A stretch of 14,843 bases of DNA, taken from the NCBI GenBank assembly GCA_049965775.1, contig JBMFVX010000072.1:1-14843 (forward strand), written 5' to 3'. Each line of letters opens with the position of its first letter. Position 1 is the stretch's first letter. The notes under the pieces were generated by a model. The model saw only the letters and a list, made by a program, of their open reading frames with translations, did no database searches and had not been told where the DNA came from. Positions 6,127-13,830 of this stretch are shown here, in pieces. The DNA is from JABEVB01 sp049965775 (GTDB taxonomy: Bacteria; Planctomycetota; Phycisphaerae; WQYP01). Made by a program: the position numbers and the translations under genes.

Positions 6127-7254
6127 TCAAAACGTTTTGATGCCCTTCATCCGCATCTTGAGTTCCTCGGCGTTTGGGGACGCCAACTGGGCCTCCTTGT
6201 GTGAGATTATTTCCTGCTCCACGAGTTCGGCGAGCTTATCGTTAAAATCTATCATGCCGGCGGCCTTTTCGGAGCGGATGACCTGCCCGAGTTCATTTTC
6301 GCGTCCTTCAACTATGTACTTACGCATAGCCGGCGAGGAAAGCAGCACCTCCACCACAGGCACGCGCTCTAAACCTGGCTTAATGGACACCACCAGTTTT
6401 TGATAGATAATTGCTTTTATGTTGCTGGCAAGCGCCTGTCGCATGTTGGTGTGCATATCGGGCGGAAACAGTTCCAAAATGCGTGTGATGGCTCCAAGAG
6501 CAGAACTGGCGTGAATGGTGGAATACACCATATGGCCCGTTTCCGTAGCTTGTACGCCTGCCTGGAAAGTGTTGCGATCGCGCATTTCGCCGATAAGAAT
6601 CACGTCCGGGTCTTCACGCATTAAATAGCGGATGGCGCTGTCGTAACTTTCAACATCCACACCAACTTCGCGCTGGTTAATGTACGCCTTCTTGTCTACA
6701 TACAGATACTCAATGGGATCTTCGACCGTGACAATGTGGCAGGCCCGGCGTGTGTTGACCTGTTCAAGCATGGCCGCAATCGTCGTGCTTTTGCCGCTGC
6801 CCGTAATGCCCGCCAATAAAACCATGCCTTGTTCATTTTCCGCAATTTTTTCAAAGATGGGCGGCAGATGCAGTTGGCTGAAGTTCGGAATCTTGGGGTT
6901 GATGCGCCGCGCGGCAATGCTGATCATGCCCCGCTGGCGAAAAATATTAAGGCGGAATCGCTCCGTAGGAGTAACGGCATGTGCTACGTCCAGCGAACCA
7001 CGCTGCATGAACATCGCCAGTTGTTCCGGCGTGAGAATTTCGCGGATCATCGCCTCGATATCGTCGTTGGTCAGCGGCATGCCGGTGGTCATCATCAGCT
7101 TGCCGCCCTTGCGAATGCGCGGCACCACCTCGGCCTTAATGTGCAGGTCACTACCCTCGACCTTGCTTACGCCGTCCATATATTTGTGAATGCGCGGGGT
7201 TGTTTTCACACCGCCAACGCCGGCGGTTGCCGCAGGAGTTTCTACTGAGGTCAT
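6127..7254 (-). CDS. pilT: PilT-family type IV pilus retraction ATPase
   Basis: The 375-residue product has the usual PilT length and full motif set: Walker A GITGSGKST (149-157), Asp box VEDPIEY (177-183), 'AIRYLMRE' (207-214), Walker B DPDVILIGEMRD (215-226) and His box STIHAS (245-250). PilT hexamers depolymerise type IV pili at the inner membrane, powering twitching motility and DNA uptake. The start at 7254 is chosen because GGAAAGGA (7260-7267) lies 5 bases upstream, although the frame stays open to 7305. An N-terminal extension (about 1-20, Thr/Ala/Gly-rich) precedes the conserved 'DLHI' region. The C-terminus ('GMIDFNDKLAELVEQEIISHKEA') matches the PilT/PilU end. It is the first gene of the minus-strand block; 193 bp separate it from citrate synthase upstream. 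A terminator follows it, so the GspE-like gene is probably a separate unit. PilU cannot be excluded. Confidence 0.92.
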   Translation of the reverse strand: MTSVETPAATAGVGGVKTTPRIHKYMDGVSKVEGSDLHIKAEVVPRIRKGGKLMMTTGMPLTNDDIEAMIREILTPEQLAMFMQRGSLDVAHAVTPTERFRLNIFRQRGMISIAARRINPKIPNFSQLHLPPIFEKIAENEQGMVLLAGITGSGKSTTIAAMLEQVNTRRACHIVTVEDPIEYLYVDKKAYINQREVGVDVESYDSAIRYLMREDPDVILIGEMRDRNTFQAGVQATETGHMVYSTIHASSALGAITRILELFPPDMHTNMRQALASNIKAIIYQKLVVSIKPGLERVPVVEVLLSSPAMRKYIVEGRENELGQVIRSEKAAGMIDFNDKLAELVEQEIISHKEAQLASPNAEELKMRMKGIKTF

Positions 7255-7447
7255 ACTTGTCCTTTCCACCATGCGCCGGAGCCAGGACTCCACCGCCCTG
7301 TCCACCGCAGCCAGCCTCGCAATGCCGTTTTACTGCTGAACTATCATCCCACAATAGTCAGCTGCAACCTGCCTGTGACCACCGATACACCACCAACCAC
7401 GAGGACTGTATCAGCCGGGAGGCAATTACTTATGGCTCGGCCCACCT

Positions 7448-8584
7448 CTACCGCTTCTCGATACCGACCCAATGCTGATTTCGCGGCCCGATATATTCCG
7501 CACGCGGCCGAATCAGCTTATTACGGGCATACTGCTCATTGATGTGGGCAATCCAGCCGCTGGTGCGACTGATGGCAAAAATCGGCGTAAACAAATCCGA
7601 AGGAATGTTAAGATAGTGGTAAACCGAGGCTGAATAAAAGTCCACGTTAGGCTTGAGGCCCTTGGCCCCTGTAACAATATCCTCAATTTTTACCGACATT
7701 TCATACCATTGCTCCTGGCGCGTAAGTTTGCCAAGTTGCCGCGACATTTCGCGAAGGTGCTTGGCCCGCGGGTCCCCGTTCTTATAAACCGCATGGCCAA
7801 AACCCATGATTTTTTCATGAGCGGCGAGTTTCTGGCGGATGTAGGCTTCCACCGATGCCGGCGAACCAATTTCGTTGAGCATCTTCATGACCTGCTCATT
7901 GGCGCCCCCGTGCAACGGTCCCTTAAGCGCACAGACGGCCGCGCAGATCGCCGAGTGCATATCGGTAAGCGTCGCCGCCGACACGCGAGCCGTAAAAGTG
8001 CTGGCGTTAAGTTCGTGGTCGGCATGCAGGATGTATGCCTTATCCAGCGCCCGCACCGCCAGAGGTTCGGGGGCCATGCCGCGAAGCATGTACAAAAAGT
8101 TGCCCGCAAGGCTCAGCTCCCGCTTCGGCGACACCGGCTCGCGGCCATTGCGTATGCGATCATAGGCCGCCACCACACTCGCCATCTGCCCCAGAATGCG
8201 AACGGCCTTTCTCTGATTGGCCGCCGGCGACATATCCTCCGATTCCGGATCGAAAATCGCCATTGCGCTTACGGCAGTCCGCAGGCACTCCATGGGCGTG
8301 GTGCGCTTGGGGAACGTCTTCATCATGTCTATCAGCGCTGATGGAAGCTGCGCCTGCTCTGCGATGTCGGCTTTAAACTCGGCAAGTTCGTCGAGCTTGG
8401 GCAGCCGTCCGTACCACAGCAGGTAGACTATTTCTTCAAACGTGCCGAACTCGGCAAGTTCGTCAATGACAATGCCGCGATAGGTTAAAATGCCATCCTC
8501 AATCGAACAAATATCGGATGACAGCGCCACCACGTCGCGAAGACCACTCGTTGCCTGTGGGGGTTGCGTAGCTACCTGAGTCAT
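7448..8584 (-). CDS. gltA: Citrate synthase
   Basis: The enzyme condenses oxaloacetate and acetyl-CoA to citrate, the entry step of the TCA cycle, in the cytoplasm. The 378-residue product carries the catalytic triad: His225 in GPLHGGAN, His264 in GFGHAVYKNGDPRA and Asp315 in NVDFYSASVY. 'HADHELNAST' (187-196) is the other conserved active-site stretch. The size and these motifs fit the short citrate/2-methylcitrate synthase group (CitZ-like) better than the long allosteric type of enterobacteria; 2-methylcitrate synthase is an alternative from sequence alone. The start at 8584 is set by AGGAG (8591-8595) 6 bases upstream; the frame runs open to 8623 but lacks such a site there. The gene is divergent from miaA and stands alone on its strand, with no other TCA or methylcitrate-cycle gene beside it. 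Confidence 0.92.
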   Translation of the reverse strand: MTQVATQPPQATSGLRDVVALSSDICSIEDGILTYRGIVIDELAEFGTFEEIVYLLWYGRLPKLDELAEFKADIAEQAQLPSALIDMMKTFPKRTTPMECLRTAVSAMAIFDPESEDMSPAANQRKAVRILGQMASVVAAYDRIRNGREPVSPKRELSLAGNFLYMLRGMAPEPLAVRALDKAYILHADHELNASTFTARVSAATLTDMHSAICAAVCALKGPLHGGANEQVMKMLNEIGSPASVEAYIRQKLAAHEKIMGFGHAVYKNGDPRAKHLREMSRQLGKLTRQEQWYEMSVKIEDIVTGAKGLKPNVDFYSASVYHYLNIPSDLFTPIFAISRTSGWIAHINEQYARNKLIRPRAEYIGPRNQHWVGIEKR

Positions 8585-8664
8585 GCATTGCTCCTGCTGC
8601 GGGCCAAAAATATAAGTATACAAAAGAGGAGGCGATTCGTATAGTGAATTGGTAAGATTCCACC
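8585..8664. promoter_or_regulatory. Divergent promoter region of citrate synthase and miaA
   Basis: This 80-bp AT-richer gap must hold promoters for both directions. For miaA, TATAGT (8640-8645) with TATACA (8617-8622) at a 17-bp spacing is a fair -10/-35 pair, though its start would fall very close to the gene. For citrate synthase, TATACT and TATATT stretches are present around 8608-8620 on the minus strand. A self-complementary TATA-rich core (about 8611-8621) lies in the middle. No known operator is recognised. Confidence 0.4.
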
Positions 8665-9648
8665 ATGATTTATCGCCCGGACAATCTGTTGGCCATTGTC
8701 GGCTGCACCGCGGGTGGAAAATCCGATCTTGCCGAGCGACTGGCCGCCGACCTTGCGCACCGCGATGGCATACCGCCGACGATTATGGCTGTTGATTCAA
8801 TGCAGGTTTACCGCCTGATGGACATCGGCACCGCCAAACCCGACGCTGAAACGCGCCGCCGGCTACCCCACGCCATGATTGATGTGGCCGACCCGTCGGA
8901 GGCGTTTTCGGCGGCACGCTTTGCCGAGCAGGCCGGGCCGATTATTGCCGAACATTGTGCCGCAGGCCGCCGGCTCATTATGGTGGTGGGAACCGTGCTG
9001 TATTTCAGGGCCATCACCGAAGGCCTGTTTCAAGGCCCGGCGGCCGATGCCAATGTGCGCCGCGAACTGGAAAATCAGGCCGCCAGCAACGGAACTGCGG
9101 CGCTGCACCAGCGCCTCGCGGCAGTAGACCCTCAGGCCGCGGCGAAGATTCATCCCAACGACCTTCGTCGCCTCGTTCGGGCACTGGAGGTTTATATGCT
9201 CACCGGCTGCGCCATCAGCAGCCTGCAAACGCAATGGCAGCAATCGCAGCCGCGCGTACCATGCACCATCATTGGCATTGATCGCCCGCGCGAAGAGCTT
9301 AATCGCCGCATTAATCAACGGGTTCGCAACATGATGGCCGCCGGCCTCCTCGATGAAGTAACGACCCTGTACCACCGCGACAAGTCGATGTCCAAGCAGG
9401 CGGCTGATGGTGTCGGCTATCGCCAACTCATTGCGCATCTGCAGGGCACGGTATCTCTTGACGACGCCGTTGAACAAATAAAAATTCAAACCAGGCATCT
9501 GGCCAAGCTGCAGCGAACATGGCTTCGCAGATTTTCGCAAGTGCACTGGTTAAAGGCCACCGAGGCCGATTCACCCGATACGCTGGCTCATAAGGCGCTA
9601 GAGTTGCTGCAGACCGCCCAAACCAGCCGTCAGGAGCCGCCGGCATGA
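8665..9648 (+). CDS. miaA: tRNA dimethylallyltransferase (MiaA)
   Basis: MiaA transfers a dimethylallyl group from DMAPP to N6 of adenosine 37 in tRNAs reading codons that start with U. The 327-residue product is of normal family length. It shows the P-loop GCTAGGKS (13-20), DSMQVYRLMDIGTAKPD (44-60) with the catalytic Asp44, 'DPSEAFSAARFAEQA' (76-90), 'IHPNDLRRLVRALEVY' (162-177) and the C-terminal 'QIKIQTRHLAKLQRTWLRR' (271-289). Small deviations are VGT in place of the usual GGT at 108-110 and Leu51 where Gly is common after DSMQVYR; neither removes a known catalytic residue. The ribosome binding site is weak. Its stop overlaps the start of the FGGY kinase (ATGA), so the two are translationally coupled. 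MiaB and Hfq, frequent partners elsewhere, are not in view. Confidence 0.93.
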   Translation: MIYRPDNLLAIVGCTAGGKSDLAERLAADLAHRDGIPPTIMAVDSMQVYRLMDIGTAKPDAETRRRLPHAMIDVADPSEAFSAARFAEQAGPIIAEHCAAGRRLIMVVGTVLYFRAITEGLFQGPAADANVRRELENQAASNGTAALHQRLAAVDPQAAAKIHPNDLRRLVRALEVYMLTGCAISSLQTQWQQSQPRVPCTIIGIDRPREELNRRINQRVRNMMAAGLLDEVTTLYHRDKSMSKQAADGVGYRQLIAHLQGTVSLDDAVEQIKIQTRHLAKLQRTWLRRFSQVHWLKATEADSPDTLAHKALELLQTAQTSRQEPPA

Positions 9649-10985
9649 ACATCCTGGCGATTGATGTAGGAACCTCGTCCATCAAGGCGGGGGTGTTCTG
9701 CGGAAGCAGACTTCACCGCAGCGTACGCATCGCCGTTGTGGCACGCAACATCGGCAATCATGCCGAAATTGCCCCACGTGAGCTGCTCGGCGCTTTTCAT
9801 AGTGCAATCTCCCAAATTACCGACCGCACCCAAGCCATTGACGCCATCGCCCTGGATGCATTTTCGCCCGGCATCATCGGGCTTGATCATAAATACCGGC
9901 CGCTGTTTGGCTTGATTACCCATCAGGACCGCCGCAGCATTAAGGAAGCACAATTCATCGAACGCCATATCGGCATGGCGCGGCATCTTGCGATGGTTGG
10001 CAATCGGCCGTTTCCGGGCGGTATCGGATCAACGTCGCTGTTATGGCTGCGCCGCAACAATCCATCGCTTTTTAAACGTGTTTGTTACGTCGGGCAACCC
10101 ACTTGCTGGCTGGTACACCAGCTTACCGGCCGATGGGTTATTGACCCGTCACAGGCGGCTTTCACCGGCTTGTATCACGCGGTGAATGCCCCCACCGGAA
10201 GCCGAGGCTGGCTGCCCGAGGTATGTAAACTCATCGGCATAACACCCCGGCAACTTCCCGAAGTAATTGACGCCGATGGCGTTGCGGGCATGTTAACCCG
10301 CTCCTCCGCCGCCCGTTTGGGCCTGACAGCAGGCATCCCCATTCTTCCCGGCATTGTGGATACCAGCGCAGCCGTTCTGGCCACCGATATGCGGCCCGGC
10401 AGATTGGTTCATAGCTGCGGCTCGAGCGATGTGCTCGCGCTGTGCGTTTTTAAACCCAAACCTGCCGCCGATATACTGCTACGCCCCGTTGGCACGGGCC
10501 GCATACTTGCCAGGAGATGGCTCGCAGTGCGGACGCTTGCGGCCGCCGGCACAACACTTGATTGGCTGCATCACAACCTCTTCGCCGACCAATCGCGGGA
10601 GCATTTCCAGCGAATTGTGCGGACAGCAATGCAAGCCATGAACACATCCATTGATTTGCCAAGCTTCGAGCCTTATCTCGCCGGAAGCCGTACCAGCATG
10701 GAAAACCTCCGCGGTTCATTTAGTAATCTGACGCTGGCCACGAGCCGCAATATGCTGCTGCAGGCTGCGTGTGCTGCGATTGTTTCGGCCAATGCCGCCA
10801 ACCTCCGCCGGCTCAAGCAGCAGCATCCTCACATTCTGCCGGAGGTTTTTACGATGGGCGGACTCAAAGACCTTGCCACGCGCATGCATCAAACATGGCC
10901 GGCAAGATACACCTTTAAGCCCCTAAACTACGAAGCCCTCGGCGGACTATGCCAACTTGCCCGTGCTGCTGTCAAAACTATTTGA
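9645..10985 (+). CDS. FGGY-family carbohydrate kinase
   Basis: The product (446 residues, somewhat short for a family usually near 480-520) phosphorylates a sugar or polyol with ATP. It begins with the phosphate-binding 'DVGTSS' (7-12). Further family traits are 'WLVHQLTGRWVIDPSQAAFTG' (155-175), 'GLTAGIPILPGIVDTSAA' (226-243) with Asp239 as the likely catalytic base, 'HSCGSSDVLAL' (256-266) as the adenine-side GTS-type loop, and 'MGGLKDL' (404-410) followed by 'ALGGLCQLARAA' (431-442). These place it near xylulokinases, but the substrate cannot be read off; the usual 'W.D.R' motif is HQDRR (93-97). AGGAG lies 9 bases before the start, which overlaps the miaA stop in ATGA. A sugar kinase co-translated with a tRNA modification gene is unexpected. 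A pentulose or pectin-derived sugar would suit the nearby GH28 gene (inference). Confidence 0.82.
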   Translation: MNILAIDVGTSSIKAGVFCGSRLHRSVRIAVVARNIGNHAEIAPRELLGAFHSAISQITDRTQAIDAIALDAFSPGIIGLDHKYRPLFGLITHQDRRSIKEAQFIERHIGMARHLAMVGNRPFPGGIGSTSLLWLRRNNPSLFKRVCYVGQPTCWLVHQLTGRWVIDPSQAAFTGLYHAVNAPTGSRGWLPEVCKLIGITPRQLPEVIDADGVAGMLTRSSAARLGLTAGIPILPGIVDTSAAVLATDMRPGRLVHSCGSSDVLALCVFKPKPAADILLRPVGTGRILARRWLAVRTLAAAGTTLDWLHHNLFADQSREHFQRIVRTAMQAMNTSIDLPSFEPYLAGSRTSMENLRGSFSNLTLATSRNMLLQAACAAIVSANAANLRRLKQQHPHILPEVFTMGGLKDLATRMHQTWPARYTFKPLNYEALGGLCQLARAAVKTI

Positions 10986-11262
10986 TATTGCCTTACATGC
11001 TATGCCAGAGCGTCCGCACAACCTGCAGTTTGCTTCTGCACCGTCAAGCTCACAACATAGTGTAGAGCTTTTGCTGCAGGGCGTCATGATGCAGGTTTAT
11101 CAGCGTCAAAAATAAGCCCGGCACCCTTCCAATTCCCGCTATTTTCCCTTGCATGTTTACCTTTATAGCCAGTATGCTTCGTTGCAATAATAGATTCTGC
11201 GGGCCGTTAAGCTCTGCAGTTGCCTCAACCGCTTCACCCGGTTGCACTGGAGTGGCCACAGC
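10986..11262. other. Intergenic region upstream of the GH28 gene
   Basis: This 277-bp region is more AT-rich than its neighbours and must contain the GH28 promoter, but no -35/-10 pair stands out. A minus-strand open frame (11050-11259, 69 codons, GTG start, no ribosome binding site) has a protein-like composition but no recognisable domain, and I do not call it a gene. No terminator with a T tract follows the kinase stop. Confidence 0.4.
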
Positions 11263-12669
11263 ATGTTATATTCGCGTCCTAAACGTCGTGGCCGCCCGCT
11301 GCTTTTTTTGCTTGCGATCGTTGCGTTAATGCTCTTGTGGGTCATCTGGCGAAATTTTTATCACTCTTACGGCCCCCGCTCCCCCGACGATATTTATAAC
11401 ATCCAAAGTTTTGGAGCCAAAGGCGATGGCATAACGCTCGATACCGCCGCCATACAAAAAGCCGTCAATACCTGTGCCCATTGGGGCGGCGGCACGGTGC
11501 TGGTTCCGCCCGGAGTTTATCTTACCGGAACCATCGTGCTGGCATCCCATGTAACGCTGCACCTCAAGGCTGGATCTGAACTTTTAGGCTCAAAAAACAT
11601 GAGCGACTATCGCCTGGTAAGCCCCTTTCGCGACAGTGGAAAGCAGCTTTTTGGGTACTGCGTGGTGGGGGCCGATCATGCGACAGCCATCCGCATTCAA
11701 GGTCATGGAGTAATCAACGGCAACGGCCTTGGCTTTACGGGCAGCCGCCCTTTTTTGGTGCGACTGGCGCACTGCCGCAATGTAGTGGTTCGAGATGTTA
11801 CGCTCACACAGTCGGCGGCATGGGGCCTCGTGATGTTTCAATGCCAGGAGGTGCTGGTGCAGAGCGTGCACATTTATAACCACGCCAATGTAAACAACGA
11901 CGGCATTGACATTGACTCCTCGCAGGGCATTCACGTCACCAACTGCGACATCAATACCGAGGACGACAGCGTTTGTCTAAAAACCACCACGAGCGTTCCC
12001 ACTGATTACATTCTTGTGGACCATTGCCGGCTCAGCAGCGACTGCGCCGCCATGAAGCTCGGCAGCGAAAGCCGCGGCCCATTTAACCACATCACCTTTT
12101 CGTATGATTATGCCTACAACACCAAACTGGGCGGGATTAAAATTCATTCGGCGGATGGCGCGGTCGTCAGCGACGTTCACTTTAATCATATCGTCATGCG
12201 CAACGTGGACATGCCCATCTACATGCGCCTCAACGCCCGTTGCACAACCTTTCATCCCGGACAAAAACCGCTGCCACCCGGTTCCATCAGCGATATCACT
12301 ATCAGCAACCTCGACGCCGTGGAATCGCCGGTGGGCAAACTTACGCCCTCGTCGGGTATTTTTCTTTATGGCATGCGCGGCCATCGCATCGGCCTGGTGG
12401 CTCTGTATAACGTACACATTGTGATTCCCGGCGGCGGCACCGCCGCGAATCGCGTGGATGTCATTAAAGATAATCCTAACGTATATCCCGATTACAACGA
12501 ATATGGGGCTTTCCTGCCTGCGTGGGGCATTTTTGTGCGACACCTCAACGACTTGTGGCTTGCCGATGTGCACCTGCAATTGGCTCAGCCCGACGCCCGC
12601 CCCGAGGCGGTGTATGAGCATGTAGGTCATGTACTGGATTTGGCCAATATGCAAGCCATCAACCGGTAA
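11263..12669 (+). CDS. Membrane-anchored glycoside hydrolase family 28 (polygalacturonase-type) enzyme
   Basis: GH28 enzymes hydrolyse alpha-galacturonosyl or related bonds in pectins, using a right-handed beta-helix. The 468-residue product has a basic N-terminus (KRRGR) and one hydrophobic helix (about 12-29) with no clear signal-peptidase site, so it is likely anchored with the enzyme outside the cytoplasm. The domain opens with 'SFGAKGDGITLDTAAIQKAV' (49-68), the pectate lyase/polygalacturonase signature. Catalytic acids are present: NNDGID (211-216) and EDD (233-235). The classical GHG motif reads GSES (267-270) and RIK reads GIK (291-293). Such changes occur in exo-acting and rhamnogalacturonan-type GH28 members, so the exact substrate is open. 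The start at 11263 follows GGAG at 10 bases; an in-frame TTG at 11242 is an alternative. A stem-loop lies just after the stop. Confidence is high for the family, low for the substrate. Confidence 0.88.
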   Translation: MLYSRPKRRGRPLLFLLAIVALMLLWVIWRNFYHSYGPRSPDDIYNIQSFGAKGDGITLDTAAIQKAVNTCAHWGGGTVLVPPGVYLTGTIVLASHVTLHLKAGSELLGSKNMSDYRLVSPFRDSGKQLFGYCVVGADHATAIRIQGHGVINGNGLGFTGSRPFLVRLAHCRNVVVRDVTLTQSAAWGLVMFQCQEVLVQSVHIYNHANVNNDGIDIDSSQGIHVTNCDINTEDDSVCLKTTTSVPTDYILVDHCRLSSDCAAMKLGSESRGPFNHITFSYDYAYNTKLGGIKIHSADGAVVSDVHFNHIVMRNVDMPIYMRLNARCTTFHPGQKPLPPGSISDITISNLDAVESPVGKLTPSSGIFLYGMRGHRIGLVALYNVHIVIPGGGTAANRVDVIKDNPNVYPDYNEYGAFLPAWGIFVRHLNDLWLADVHLQLAQPDARPEAVYEHVGHVLDLANMQAINR

Positions 12670-12677
12670 ATCGGCGT

Positions 12678-12697
12678 GCCATAAACAATTTTATGGC
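12678..12697 (+). terminator. Stem-loop after the GH28 gene
   Basis: Perfect 8-bp stem (GCCATAAA / TTTATGGC) with a CAAT loop, 8 bases after the GH28 stop. There is no T tract, so if it terminates transcription it does so weakly; 3'-end stabilisation is the other option. It separates the GH28 gene from gpsA. Confidence 0.4.
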
Positions 12698-12790
12698 CCA
12701 AGTACGACCCTCACGGGAGGCAAGTTTTGTATTTGCCGGTTATAAATATTAAGACAGGTTTTTGATGGGTTGGGCCGCTTTGGAGCTGCT

Positions 12791-13783
12791 ATGGAAAAAA
12801 CCGTGGGCATCATTGGCGATGGAGCCATGGGGACGCTGTGTGCTATTCTGCTGGCTGCACGCACCAAGCATTTGATATTGTGGGGACGACGTAAAGAACA
12901 CACAACCCAGCTTGCCGCGCACCATGAAAACTCCGCCTATCTGCCGCATCATAAAATACCCGATTCCGTAATCATTACCTCCGATGACGCCATGCTGGCG
13001 CAGGCCGACTTGCTCTTGTGCGCGGTGCCGACCCAATTTATCCGCAGTGTTTTTACGCGGCTTGGGCCGCACCTTGGCGCCAAAACCCCCATTATCAGTT
13101 TGGCCAAGGGCATTGAAAACACAACCCTGCTGCGGCCCACACAAATTATTTCGCAGGTACTTGCTCCGCGGTCGCTGGCGGCCGTATCAGGCCCAAGCAT
13201 CGCCGGCGAACTCGCGCGTGGTTTGCCCGCCACCATCGTCGCTGCGGCGGCCGATGAGGCGCTGGCCGTTCGGGCGCAAAAACTCTTTGCCGGAAGCAAC
13301 CTTCGGGTGTATGTCAACAACGACTTAACCGGCGTTGAGCTGGCCGGCGCCATGAAAAACGTCATTGCCATTGCCGCCGGCATACTCGATGGCCTGCGTG
13401 CCGGCACCAATGCCAAAGCTTCACTGCTGACACGCGGGCTGGTGGAAATCAGCCGTCTGGGCATAAAGCTCGGAGCCAAAGCCGAAACATTCAGCGGGCT
13501 TGCCGGCCTTGGCGATCTGGTAACAACCTGCTTTTCTCTGGAAGGCCGCAACCGCACTTTTGGCCAGCACATCGGCGAGGGCCTTTCGCCCGAGCAGGCC
13601 CAGAGCCGGATGAATGGCGTCGTGGAGGGCGTGGCAACCACCATCAGCCTGATGCAGCTAAGCCGCCAATTGCATGTTGAAATGCCGATTGCGCGGTGCC
13701 TCAATGCGGTGCTTTTTGAGGGTAAAAGCCCCCAGGAGGGCATTCGCGATCTGATGAGTCGCGAGCCGAAGACCGAGCATTAG
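12791..13783 (+). CDS. gpsA: Glycerol-3-phosphate dehydrogenase [NAD(P)+]
   Basis: GpsA reduces dihydroxyacetone phosphate to sn-glycerol 3-phosphate, the backbone for membrane phospholipids, in the cytoplasm. The 330-residue product has normal length. It shows the dinucleotide-binding GDGAMG (9-14), 'SLAKGIE' (103-109), 'AVSGPSIAGE' (131-140), the catalytic Lys189 in 'GAMKNVIAIAAG' (186-197), 'FSGLAGLGDLVTTC' (234-247) and 'VVEGVATT' (277-284). The second residue of the glycine motif is Asp, where Ala or Gly is commoner. The start at 12791 is chosen because GGAG lies 5 bases before it; an in-frame TTG at 12770 would add seven residues not typical of the family. It is 121 bp after the GH28 gene and converges with the TIM-barrel gene 47 bp downstream. 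PlsY, often linked to it, is not in view. Confidence 0.93.
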   Translation: MEKTVGIIGDGAMGTLCAILLAARTKHLILWGRRKEHTTQLAAHHENSAYLPHHKIPDSVIITSDDAMLAQADLLLCAVPTQFIRSVFTRLGPHLGAKTPIISLAKGIENTTLLRPTQIISQVLAPRSLAAVSGPSIAGELARGLPATIVAAAADEALAVRAQKLFAGSNLRVYVNNDLTGVELAGAMKNVIAIAAGILDGLRAGTNAKASLLTRGLVEISRLGIKLGAKAETFSGLAGLGDLVTTCFSLEGRNRTFGQHIGEGLSPEQAQSRMNGVVEGVATTISLMQLSRQLHVEMPIARCLNAVLFEGKSPQEGIRDLMSREPKTEH

Positions 13784-13830
13784 GCTCCTGGAAAGCCTGC
13801 TGCCGGAGTAGCCGGGAGTCGTTGCCAAAG

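Noticed and set aside
8863..9546. 227-codon minus-strand frame
   Set aside because: Lies wholly opposite miaA, whose motifs are complete; a shadow frame.
8665..9648. MiaA as catalytically impaired because of VGT in place of GGT and Leu51
   Set aside because: The P-loop, Asp44 and the C-terminal tRNA-binding motifs are intact; single-residue differences like these are within family variation.
11050..11259. 69-codon minus-strand frame upstream of the GH28 gene
   Set aside because: Its composition looks protein-like and the end faintly recalls a PilZ-type C-terminus, but there is a GTG start with no ribosome binding site, no RxxxR motif and no partner gene.
11977..12654. 225-codon minus-strand frame
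   Set aside because: Opposite the GH28 catalytic domain and rich in His/Val/Ala repeats typical of an antisense shadow.
12949..13743. 264-codon minus-strand frame
   Set aside because: Opposite gpsA, Ser/Ala/Pro/Arg-rich with no domain; a shadow frame.
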